Program-made: the position numbers and the translations under genes
The notes under the pieces: generated by a model
Told to the model about the DNA's origin: nothing
Seen by the model: the letters and a program-made list of their open reading frames with translations, nothing else
Database searches by the model: none
In this document: in pieces, positions 1 to 5,390 of the stretch
How the letters are laid out: every line of letters starts with the position of its first letter
How positions within the stretch are numbered: position 1 is the first letter of the stretch
NCBI GenBank assembly: GCA_045543655.1
Contig: JAZPXN010000050.1
Coordinates: 1-16,765, forward strand
Length of the DNA stretch: 16,765 nucleotides
Direction: 5' to 3'
Source: RGIG995 sp045543655
Lineage (GTDB): Bacteria; Bacillota; Clostridia; Oscillospirales; UBA644

Positions 1-3
1 ATT

Positions 4-130
4 GTGAAATTTGATGCTATCGCATCAAGTGAAATTAAATCCACCCACTCGCCGTCGAGGCGAATTTCACACGCCGCAGGCGTATTTCACATTGCAAAGC
101 AATATTTCACCCACCCGCAAGGGTGGATTT
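4..130. repeat. array of short hairpins spaced by ATTTCAC
   Basis: Five small inverted repeats follow one another. They are 11-28 (arms TTGATGC/GCATCAA), 50-64 (TCGCC/GGCGA), 71-83 (ACGCC/GGCGT), 91-103 (ATTGC/GCAAT) and 111-126 (CCACCC/GGGTGG). The sequence ATTTCAC recurs at 64-70, 84-90 and 104-110, and its complement GTGAAAT occurs at 4-10 and 29-35, so longer-range pairings are possible. AAATCCACCC at 38-47 can also pair with GGGTGGATTT at 121-130, in competition with the last hairpin. There is no plausible ORF. From memory, similar arrays are common intergenic repeats in gut Clostridia, but this was not checked. The array lies downstream of the tRNA-Val terminator. Confidence 0.7.
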
Positions 131-135
131 AGTTG

Positions 136-167
136 AAAAAACCGCCGACAAAAGTCGACGGTTTTTT
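136..167 (-). terminator. intrinsic terminator of tRNA-Val
   Basis: The arms are AACCGCCGAC (140-149) and GTCGACGGTT (154-163) around a 4-nt loop. The one mismatch becomes a G-U pair on the minus strand. A run of T follows on the minus strand (136-141 read in reverse), and the flanking A/T runs would extend the stem. It ends transcription about 2 nt after the CCA of the tRNA-Val gene. Confidence 0.8.
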
Positions 168-168
168 C

Positions 169-245
169 TGGTGGGGACAAAGGGACTCGAACCCATGACC
201 TCTCGCATGTGAAGCGAGCGCTCTAACCGGCTGAGCTATGTCCCC
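169..245 (-). tRNA. tRNA-Val (anticodon CAC)
   Basis: The minus-strand sequence folds as a full tRNA. The 7-bp acceptor stem is GGGGACA/TGTCCCC, the D arm starts GCTCAGCCGG, and the anticodon stem CTCGC/GCGAG holds the loop TTCACAT, so the anticodon is CAC and it reads GUG. The T arm has the usual GGTTCGAGTCC. Discriminator A is at 172 and the 3' CCA is encoded (171-169). Confidence 0.95.
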
Positions 246-262
246 GATTCGGTTACCGTAAT

Positions 263-291
263 AGTATATCACATTTTTTCCGAAAATGCAA
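263..291 (-). promoter_or_regulatory. promoter of tRNA-Val
   Basis: On the minus strand a TTGCAT -35 box (286-291) and a TATACT -10 box (263-268) are 17 nt apart, about 18 nt before the tRNA 5' end. The -35 matches the consensus only in part, and is the same hexamer found upstream of rpmE. Confidence 0.6.
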
Positions 292-317
292 GGGGTGTAT
301 GTGAATAATTTTTAAAA

Positions 318-351
318 TTTTCCGGCGAAAACAAAGGCTTTCGCCGGAAAA
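318..351 (-). terminator. terminator of the lipoprotein/XRE operon
   Basis: A perfect 13-bp stem, TTTTCCGGCGAAA (318-330) and TTTCGCCGGAAAA (339-351), with an 8-nt loop lies 10 bp past the XRE stop codon. It continues into AT-rich sequence on the minus strand. Confidence 0.8.
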
Positions 352-361
352 TCCGTCTCGT

Positions 362-841
362 TTATCGCAGAATCCGGGGAAAAACGGGGGCGACGGCGCC
401 GAACCATTCCCGGAAGGGGAACCATTCGGGCTTCAGCAGAGCCACGACGCCCACGGCGATGAGGAGGAGCAGAACGGCAATGACGATCACGTCCCAGAGA
501 ATCGACCGCTTCCGGACGGTTTCCACGGACAATTCCTCCGTCTCGTCCTGTTCGGCGGGGTCGGCGGGAATCTCGGCGGCGGGAAGGACCTCCGTCACCG
601 GTTCTTCCGGCAGATCGGCAGGCTCCTCGTGGGGCTTGGGCGAGCGGATAATATCCGCAAGGGGGATACCGTAAACCTTGGAAAGCCGGTTCATCTGATC
701 GATGGTAGGAGAGGTTTTGGCGCACTCCCACTCGCAGATCAGCTCCGGGGTCACCTCCAAGGCGTCGGCCAATTCTTCGATGGTCATTTTGCGTTCCCGG
801 CGAAGCAGGAACAGGTTTCGGGAAAATTCAATGGGATTCAT
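362..841 (-). CDS. membrane-anchored XRE-family transcriptional regulator
   Basis: This 159-residue protein has an N-terminal Cro/C1-type helix-turn-helix at about residues 5-64. It shows the family pattern of RRERKMTIEELADAL followed by a recognition helix around PELICEWE and then IPLADII. An acidic, proline-rich linker (about 68-108) leads to one hydrophobic segment (about 114-136, IVIAVLLLLIAVGVVALL) and a short aromatic tail. The DNA-binding domain is expected to be cytoplasmic and tethered to the membrane. The gene starts 19 bp after the lipoprotein gene stop codon, with its GAGGT ribosome binding site (853-857) in that gap, so the two form an operon. The membrane anchor suggests it senses an envelope signal, perhaps through its lipoprotein neighbour; this is inference. 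Target genes are unknown. Confidence 0.85.
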   Translation of the reverse strand: MNPIEFSRNLFLLRRERKMTIEELADALEVTPELICEWECAKTSPTIDQMNRLSKVYGIPLADIIRSPKPHEEPADLPEEPVTEVLPAAEIPADPAEQDETEELSVETVRKRSILWDVIVIAVLLLLIAVGVVALLKPEWFPFREWFGAVAPVFPRILR

Positions 842-860
842 GGTCGTTTTTTACCTCGTT

Positions 861-1571
861 TCAGCCCACGGTGTCGGTCTTCACCGACGAAACGAAGGTG
901 AAATAGCCTTCCGTGGCGCTATTTTTCAACGTTGTTGCGTATTGTACCGGCTCTGCGTCCGGATCGTTCACGTCGGGTTTATCCTCGTAGAAGATGGTGA
1001 TCTGCCCGTCCTTCACCTCGTAGGAAAGAAGGATATATTCGTATTCGTTGGCAGGCGAGGGAGCGAAGGTCCGGGTGGCTTTATCGTAGACCCGCACCTT
1101 TTCGGGATCGAAGGGAGTGTCGGGATAATAGATCGCAACCTTTTCCAGCACCTTAGCCAAGGTTCGGGATTCGGCCGATTCGTCGTGATCCACCGCCCGG
1201 TTCAAGGCCTCCACCGAAGACCACACCGCCGGAGAGGACAGGGTCTTCGCATCGGCGAAAATGCCGTAAGAGCAAGGGATATAGGTCTCGAAAAGATAAT
1301 CGGCCAAGGCCTTCCGGCCGTCGGCGGAAAGATTCGAAACGGGGGTTCTCAAAATATCCTCCGGGGTCCCGTCGGTATTCCCGGAATCTATACCGTCGGA
1401 ATCGGTGGGCGCCGCAGAAGATCCGGTGCGGTCGGAATCCGAATCGGTATGAATGACGATGGTATCGGAACCGTCAGAAGTGGGGCGCAGGGAGTCCGAG
1501 GGCAAAAAGACGCAGCCGGTCAAGGACGCCAGGAAGGCCGCCGTGAGAAGAATGATCAAAAATCGCTTCAT
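861..1571 (-). CDS. putative lipoprotein of unknown function
   Basis: The likely start is the ATG at 1571, which gives 236 residues: it has AAAGGAG about 10 nt upstream and opens directly into a signal peptide (MKRFLIILLTAAFLA). An upstream in-frame start at 1631 would overlap the promoter and is unlikely. The lipobox LTGC puts the lipidated Cys at residue 20. A Ser/Asp/Thr-rich linker (about 25-70) follows, then a folded domain of about 160 residues with no motif I recognise. The protein is probably anchored to the outer face of the cytoplasmic membrane. It is the first gene of a two-gene operon with the membrane-anchored XRE regulator, which suggests, as inference only, a link in signalling. 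Confidence 0.8.
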   Translation of the reverse strand: MKRFLIILLTAAFLASLTGCVFLPSDSLRPTSDGSDTIVIHTDSDSDRTGSSAAPTDSDGIDSGNTDGTPEDILRTPVSNLSADGRKALADYLFETYIPCSYGIFADAKTLSSPAVWSSVEALNRAVDHDESAESRTLAKVLEKVAIYYPDTPFDPEKVRVYDKATRTFAPSPANEYEYILLSYEVKDGQITIFYEDKPDVNDPDAEPVQYATTLKNSATEGYFTFVSSVKTDTVG

Positions 1572-1602
1572 AGATCCGCATCTCCTTTCGGGAACTGCTT
1601 TT

Positions 1603-1631
1603 ATTATACCGCATTTTTTTGCCTTTGTCAA
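1603..1631 (-). promoter_or_regulatory. sigma-A type promoter of the lipoprotein/XRE operon
   Basis: Minus-strand TTGACA (1626-1631) and TATAAT (1603-1608) are consensus hexamers with a 17-nt spacer. The -10 box lies 31 bp upstream of the chosen start at 1571, which rules against the longer ORF start. Confidence 0.85.
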
Positions 1632-1735
1632 CGGAAAATTTTCGACATCCTCGTATAAATTGCATTTTCGAGGGAAAACTGTTGGCAGAAAAGAGATTCT
1701 TTTCTATTTTCAATCAACGGACGGAGGAATTCGCC

Positions 1736-1960
1736 ATGTCTATTCTGGATAGGATCGCGGTGTTGCTCGTCACGGTTGGGGCGCTGAACTGGGGGAGCAT
1801 CGGGCTGTTCGGCTTCGATTTCGTCTCCTGGCTTCTGGGGGGATCGGATTCGATTCTGACCAAGATCGTCTTCACCGTGGTGGGACTTGCCGGTGTCTGG
1901 GCCGCCACGCTTCTCTTTCGCCCCATGCGGAACGAGATCTCCGACGCCCTCGACCGCTGA
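1736..1960 (+). CDS. DUF378 family small membrane protein
   Basis: This 74-residue protein matches the DUF378 (YuzA-like) pattern. It has an N-terminal hydrophobic helix containing VTVGALNWGSIGLFGFD, a short turn (LLGGSDSILTK), and a second membrane helix (IVFTVVGLAGVWAATLLF), ending in a short charged tail. The ATG at 1736 has GGAGGA 7-8 nt upstream; the upstream in-frame start at 1619 has no such site. The function of the family is not established. I see no convincing -35/-10 pair; TATAAA at 1654 is a weak -10 candidate. The gene stands alone and ends at a strong terminator. Confidence 0.9.
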   Translation: MSILDRIAVLLVTVGALNWGSIGLFGFDFVSWLLGGSDSILTKIVFTVVGLAGVWAATLLFRPMRNEISDALDR

Positions 1961-1972
1961 GCCAAAGCGACG

Positions 1973-2007
1973 AAAAGACCGTATTTCATCACGAAATACG
2001 GTCTTTT
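1973..2007. terminator. bidirectional terminator between convergent genes
   Basis: A perfect 15-bp stem has arms AAAAGACCGTATTTC (1973-1987) and GAAATACGGTCTTTT (1993-2007) and a 5-nt loop. A T-rich run follows on the plus strand. On the minus strand the stem also ends in a T run, so it can serve the DUF378 gene and the convergent gene ending at 2029. Confidence 0.9.
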
Positions 2008-2028
2008 TGTTTTTCATTGAATTGGATT

Positions 2029-3039
2029 TTATCCGCGGTAAAGATCCATATCCTCGCCGTAGGTGAAGGTATAGCCGTCGGCGTTGCCCAGAAGATTCCG
2101 GAAGGCCTCGGCATAACCATCGATCTCGTCCCGGATCCGGGCGCAGGCAATGGGAGATTGCTCAAACTGATCTGCGTAGGTCTCGTAAAACCGGAGTTGA
2201 TAGGCGTCCTCCTCCGATACCCGGAAGGCAACGCTCACCGCATTGTTCTTCTCGTCGACGGCGGCAAAGATCACGGGGAGATCCGGGCTGTTGAAGAGAG
2301 GCGTTACCGCATCCATCTTCGCCTGCAGGTCGGCATAGGAATGGGTCGCGGACTTGAAATCCACCCCGGTGATCCCGACGGTATCGGTAATTATGGCCTT
2401 GCAGGCCTCCTCGTCCTTGCAGAGAAGCACCGTCAGCCGGCCGTTTTCCAGATAAGCGCCGGCGTATCCGGCCCGAAGAGCGTCGTCGTTGTTTTTGATA
2501 TGATCGAGGATCTTATTGTAATCCCGGTTGGCCTCGGCATTATTTTCGGCGGGCGGCGTGGAGGGGAAGATCTCCTGCAGATCGGCGCTAAAATCCCGGG
2601 GCGCGATGGTCACGCCCTCCTCCCATTCGGGGAAGAAGGACTGGGTCTCGTATTTCAGATCGGTCAGCACCAGCCGGCCGTCGGCGATCTCCGCATCGGC
2701 ATGAAGCAGAAGTCCCTTGTCGGTGGTCAACTCCACCGCCGGATGATTCATTTTGTTCAGCTGGCAGGGATGCCATTTCCCCGCGGCGTCCTTTAGGAAT
2801 CCCACCGCGGCGCCGTTTTCAAAGACGGTCAGCCGGAAGGATTCGTCCTCCGACACCCAGACGGCCTGCTCCTTATTCCAGGGGCCTTCGGCCAAAAGGG
2901 TGGCGTTGGCGCCGTGAAAACCGTCGGAGATCAGGTAAGGAATCCCAATGATGGCAAAATACCAGATCATTGCCGCAAAAGCGGCGCCTACCACGATCCA
3001 GGCGACGGCGGTTAAGGCTCGTTTGAATTTTGCGTTCAT
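2029..3039 (-). CDS. uncharacterised membrane-anchored protein
   Basis: This is a 336-residue protein from the ATG at 3039, preceded by an AGGGTGA ribosome binding site. The promoter at 3061-3089 excludes the longer ORF starting at 3159. One N-terminal membrane segment (about 10-35, ALTAVAWIVVGAAFAAMIWY) precedes a large soluble part of about 300 residues rich in Asp, Glu and Ala. This is probably outside the cell, since the short N-terminus is positively charged. I recognise no domain: residues about 50-160 look beta-rich, the rest looks mixed alpha/beta. Cysteines are few. Function unknown. Confidence 0.75.
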   Translation of the reverse strand: MNAKFKRALTAVAWIVVGAAFAAMIWYFAIIGIPYLISDGFHGANATLLAEGPWNKEQAVWVSEDESFRLTVFENGAAVGFLKDAAGKWHPCQLNKMNHPAVELTTDKGLLLHADAEIADGRLVLTDLKYETQSFFPEWEEGVTIAPRDFSADLQEIFPSTPPAENNAEANRDYNKILDHIKNNDDALRAGYAGAYLENGRLTVLLCKDEEACKAIITDTVGITGVDFKSATHSYADLQAKMDAVTPLFNSPDLPVIFAAVDEKNNAVSVAFRVSEEDAYQLRFYETYADQFEQSPIACARIRDEIDGYAEAFRNLLGNADGYTFTYGEDMDLYRG

Positions 3040-3060
3040 AAAATCACCCTTTTTTCTTTT

Positions 3061-3089
3061 ATTATAGCATATAATTTTTTTTGTGTCAA
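3061..3089 (-). promoter_or_regulatory. promoter of the 2029-3039 gene
   Basis: Minus-strand TTGACA (3084-3089) and TATAAT (3061-3066) are both perfect, with a 17-nt spacer. The -35 box forms one half of the palindrome at 3084-3098. Confidence 0.85.
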
Positions 3090-3092
3090 GGC

Positions 3093-3122
3093 TTGACACG
3101 GCGGACGAAGGTATGGTATAAT
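3093..3122 (+). promoter_or_regulatory. promoter of the 3153-3434 gene
   Basis: Plus-strand TTGACA (3093-3098) and TATAAT (3117-3122) have an 18-nt spacer, about 31 bp before the start codon. Its -35 box is the right half of the palindrome TGTCAAG-G-CTTGACA (3084-3098). Confidence 0.85.
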
Positions 3123-3152
3123 AAAAGGCAGAATGAAAGGGGCGTATGCGAT

Positions 3153-3434
3153 ATGACACCGGAAGAAAAAGTCGTGGATCTTTTGGCGGAGGGCATCGGC
3201 ACTCTGCCGGCGCTGAAGGCGGCGATGGAGGCCGACGGCGTGGACGCGAAGGATCTGGAGACCATCCTGGGAGACCTGACCGAGCAGGATTTTGCGGAGG
3301 TGACCAACCTCCACGGAAAAATCGTGAAGCGGGAGGGCGACCGGATCCTGGATTTCACGGGGCTGACCCTGGCCCTGACCCCCGCCGGCGTCAAGCGCTG
3401 GATGCTGGAAGAAGCCAAGCGGGACGGGGAGTAA
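3153..3434 (+). CDS. small conserved-looking soluble protein, function unknown
   Basis: This is a 93-residue acidic protein. The ATG at 3153 has AAAGGGG about 10 nt upstream; an out-of-frame ATG at 3146 and a longer in-frame start at 3081 inside the promoter are rejected. It looks like alternating helices with a short C-terminal part, LALTPAGVKRWMLEEAK, that resembles the end of a small winged-helix fold (the LTPAG pattern). That is a weak structural guess, not a family assignment. No membrane segment or cysteine is seen. It has its own promoter and a downstream terminator, so it is a single-gene unit, divergent from the membrane protein at 2029-3039. Confidence 0.75.
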   Translation: MTPEEKVVDLLAEGIGTLPALKAAMEADGVDAKDLETILGDLTEQDFAEVTNLHGKIVKREGDRILDFTGLTLALTPAGVKRWMLEEAKRDGE

Positions 3435-3451
3435 GAAGAAGGACGTGGGGT

Positions 3452-3491
3452 GTTCCTTTCTTTCTTGTTCGGGAACAAGAAAGAAAGGAAC
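3452..3491. repeat. 19-bp-arm CT/GA-rich palindrome
   Basis: Arms at 3452-3470 and 3473-3491 are perfect complements around a central GG. One arm is almost all pyrimidine and the other almost all purine. A related palindrome lies at 4435-4466. With the terminator hairpin 3514-3534 it makes the left member of a pair of two-hairpin repeats that face each other across the AT-rich island. Confidence 0.8.
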
Positions 3492-3513
3492 CGAAAGAAA
3501 GAAAAAGCGACGG

Positions 3514-3545
3514 CCGGCACAATACTTGTGCCGGGTTGTTTTTTT
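3514..3545 (+). terminator. terminator of the 3153-3434 gene
   Basis: Stem CCGGCACAA (3514-3522) and TTGTGCCGG (3526-3534) with loop TAC is followed by GTTGTTTTTTT. It is the second hairpin of the left two-hairpin repeat. Confidence 0.8.
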
Positions 3546-3634
3546 GTTCCCTCACCGTAATCGGATTGATTCAGGTGGATCGGAAGTAACGAACAACTCG
3601 TATTCTCCAATTTTTACATCGCTTTCTGCATACG

Positions 3635-3677
3635 AAAAAGAGCCGATCTTAGAGCAGTGCTCTAAAGGACAGTTTTG
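3635..3677 (+). repeat. left inverted repeat of the 741-bp island
   Basis: Two blocks, AAAAAGAGCCGAT (3635-3647) and CTAAAGGACAGTTTTG (3662-3677), recur exactly as reverse complements at 4363-4375 and 4333-4348. The 14 nt between the blocks differ in the two copies but have the same length. In this copy the middle can form the hairpin TTAGAGC/GCTCTAA (3649-3665). Confidence 0.8.
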
Positions 3678-3680
3678 CAA

Positions 3681-3739
3681 GAATACGGTATATCTCGAAA
3701 GAGGTATGCCGTATTCTGCATTTGTGTCCACAAATGCAG
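3681..3739 (+). other. two strong RNA-like hairpins
   Basis: Hairpin A (3681-3716) has a 16-bp stem, GAATACGGTATATCTC with GAGGTATGCCGTATTC, closed by a GAAA tetraloop. Its only two non-Watson-Crick pairs are U-G when read on the plus strand, and they would be A-C mismatches on the minus strand, so the plus-strand RNA is favoured. Hairpin B (3716-3739) has a 10-bp stem, CTGCATTTGT with ACAAATGCAG, and a 4-nt loop. No ORF with a ribosome binding site covers it. It may be part of a structured noncoding RNA or only mobile-element structure. Confidence 0.5.
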
Positions 3740-3775
3740 TGCTTGTCAGGAAAAACAGATAGACTTTCAGGGCAC

Positions 3776-3808
3776 ACAAAAAGCCACGACTCGTTTGAGA
3801 CGTGGCTT
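3776..3808 (-). terminator. terminator of the island gene
   Basis: Arms AAGCCACG (3781-3788) and CGTGGCTT (3801-3808) enclose an A/A mismatch, a CTC/GAG stem and loop GTTT. On the minus strand a T run follows, about 54 bp past the stop codon of the 3862-4212 gene. Confidence 0.65.
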
Positions 3809-3861
3809 CTATTTTATGGTGTTTTCTCGACAAATTGGAATTTGCTTAATAGTTTTTACTA

Positions 3862-4212
3862 TTATTGTGGTGCGAGCAAGCAACCTTTTCTCGATAAATA
3901 TATATCTACCATTTCCATAGGGTCACAGCCATTGATTTCTTCAATCACAATGTTATCCCAAATTTCCAGAAGGGATTTACCATCAAAAACATTGGCAGAT
4001 GAAAATTCTTCAAAAGTTAGATAATCGTATGCATTTTTCCCATCAGGTGTAAGGCCATACCAAAAAACATCTTTCTTCGTTTTCCTATCTGGCATTTTAC
4101 CCATCCAACAAAAATTGAACTTATCGTTTTCTTTTACTAAAAATAGTATTTCAATACAGGAACGGCCTTTTGTATCAAAGGACATTAGTTTTTGAAACAA
4201 CTCAAAAGTCAT
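3862..4212 (-). CDS. orphan protein of unknown function in AT-rich island
   Basis: This is a 116-residue protein from the ATG at 4212, which has GGGAGG (4220-4225) 7 nt upstream; the ORF start at 4233 lies before that site. The protein opens MTFELFQKLMSFDTKGRSC and is rich in aromatic and charged residues, for example NFCWMGKMPDRKTKKDVFWYG. There is no signal peptide or membrane segment. I do not recognise a family; the size and composition would fit a single-domain immunity or antitoxin-like protein, but this is a guess. Codon use is clearly more AT-rich than the neighbours, which suggests transfer. It has its own promoter and terminator and sits alone inside a pair of 43-bp inverted repeats. 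Confidence 0.75.
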   Translation of the reverse strand: MTFELFQKLMSFDTKGRSCIEILFLVKENDKFNFCWMGKMPDRKTKKDVFWYGLTPDGKNAYDYLTFEEFSSANVFDGKSLLEIWDNIVIEEINGCDPMEMVDIYLSRKGCLLAPQ

Positions 4213-4269
4213 AGCATATCCTCCCTTCGTCAAATTCTTATTTGTCGATTAGTTTTATATCCAGTTTGA

Positions 4270-4298
4270 ATTATACCATAAACTGATCGGAATGTAAA
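4270..4298 (-). promoter_or_regulatory. promoter of the island gene
   Basis: Minus-strand TTTACA (4293-4298) and TATAAT (4270-4275) with a 17-nt spacer lie about 58 bp upstream of the ATG at 4212. Confidence 0.75.
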
Positions 4299-4332
4299 TA
4301 ATGTTATTAGCCTGTCAGTTTAACATACCCAT

Positions 4333-4375
4333 CAAAACTGTCCTTTAGGGTACGCAGCGTTAATCGGCTCTTTTT
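4333..4375 (-). repeat. right inverted repeat of the 741-bp island
   Basis: This is the reverse complement of the two blocks at 3635-3677: CAAAACTGTCCTTTAG at 4333-4348 and ATCGGCTCTTTTT at 4363-4375, 14 nt apart as in the left copy. The middle 14 nt differ but contain a small stem ACGC/GCGT. Confidence 0.8.
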
Positions 4376-4396
4376 TAATGCATAATATCTTTTTCC

Positions 4397-4466
4397 CCAA
4401 CGCAAGCATTGCGTTGGCCTTGGCTTTCTTTTTGGTTCTTTTTCTTTCTCCGGAAAGAAAAAGAAC
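4397..4466 (-). repeat. right two-hairpin repeat
   Basis: On the minus strand the order is a 14-bp-arm palindrome (4435-4448 and 4453-4466, loop TCCG), an A/G-rich linker, then hairpin CCAACGCAA/TTGCGTTGG (4397-4405, 4409-4417). This is the same architecture as 3452-3534 on the plus strand, in inverted orientation. No T run follows, so it is not an obvious terminator for thrB. Confidence 0.65.
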
Positions 4467-4496
4467 ACCGCACCCTCGCGCCTCCGTTCTCTCGCC

Positions 4497-5390
4497 TCAA
4501 TACTCTTCCGTAATGATGGCGCCCTGGCGGTCGATTTCGGGGGACAGAACCCGCCATTGATTTTCGGTCTCGTTGCGCAGGCGGGCGGAGAGGCGGCCGG
4601 CGAAGTTCCGGTCGTCGGTCAGGGCCAGCAGGGTGGGGCCGGCGCCGCTGATGCAGAAGGCGATGGCTCCGGCCTCAAAGGCCACGGAACGGATCTTTTC
4701 GTATTCCGGGATCAGAGAATAACGGTAGGGCTGATGGATGCGATCCTGCAGCGCCCGGGAGATGACGGGCACGTTGCCGGTCTCCAAAGATTTCAGAAGC
4801 ACCGCCCCATGGGAAAGATTATAGACCGCGTCGGCTCTGGAATAGGTCTCGGGCAGAGCCTTCCGGGCCTTGGCGGTGGGCAGCTCGAAATTGGGAATGC
4901 AGACCACGAACCGCAACCCCTCGGCCATGGTATAAGTCACGGTATCGGGCAGGCCGTCGTTCATCATAGAAGCGGTCAGCCCGCCGTAGAGGGCGGGAGC
5001 GAGATTGTCGGGATGCCCCTCGATGCGGGTGGCGATCTCCAGCAATTTCCGGTTATCAAAGGGGTATCCGGCCTCCGCATTGGCGGCGACCACCCCGGCC
5101 ACGATCATAGCGGCAGAAGAGCCAAGCCCCCGGGATACGGGCACCTGGGTCTCCAGCATTTCCATCCGAAGCCCCGTGAAGGGCACGCCGGCCTCTTCGA
5201 GAGTCATCTGATAGGCACGCACCGAAAGATTGCGCTCGTTGCAATATTTTTCGGCGCATCCGGTGATCTCAAGGCCTGCGGGGAGGGCCTCGAAGGTATA
5301 GGTATTATACAACCCCAACGCACAGCCGAAGGAGTCGAAGCCGGGGCCTAAATTGGCCGTAGAGGCGGGAACGCGGACGGTACGCTTCAT
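4497..5390 (-). CDS. thrB: homoserine kinase
   Basis: This 297-residue GHMP-family kinase phosphorylates L-homoserine with ATP in the cytoplasm, giving O-phosphohomoserine for threonine synthase. The family motifs are all present. The N-terminal VPASTANLGPGFDSFG (about 7-22) is substrate-binding motif 1. The ATP-binding loop is PVSRGLGSSAA (about 84-94). GHPDN is at 125-129, and motif 3 is CISGAGPT (about 246-253). Length is normal. The ATG at 5390 overlaps the thrC stop codon by 4 bp (ATGA), so thrB is translationally coupled to thrC and uses its promoter. No clear terminator follows; the CT/GA palindrome at 4435-4466 is nearest. Confidence 0.96.
   Translation of the reverse strand: MKRTVRVPASTANLGPGFDSFGCALGLYNTYTFEALPAGLEITGCAEKYCNERNLSVRAYQMTLEEAGVPFTGLRMEMLETQVPVSRGLGSSAAMIVAGVVAANAEAGYPFDNRKLLEIATRIEGHPDNLAPALYGGLTASMMNDGLPDTVTYTMAEGLRFVVCIPNFELPTAKARKALPETYSRADAVYNLSHGAVLLKSLETGNVPVISRALQDRIHQPYRYSLIPEYEKIRSVAFEAGAIAFCISGAGPTLLALTDDRNFAGRLSARLRNETENQWRVLSPEIDRQGAIITEEY

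Noticed and set aside
4..130. CRISPR array
   Set aside because: The repeated unit is only 7 nt and the pieces between are hairpins rather than unique spacers of constant length; no cas genes are nearby.
3552..3833. 93-codon minus frame in the hairpin region
   Set aside because: It runs through three strong hairpins and a terminator and has no ribosome binding site; the hairpins explain the sequence better.
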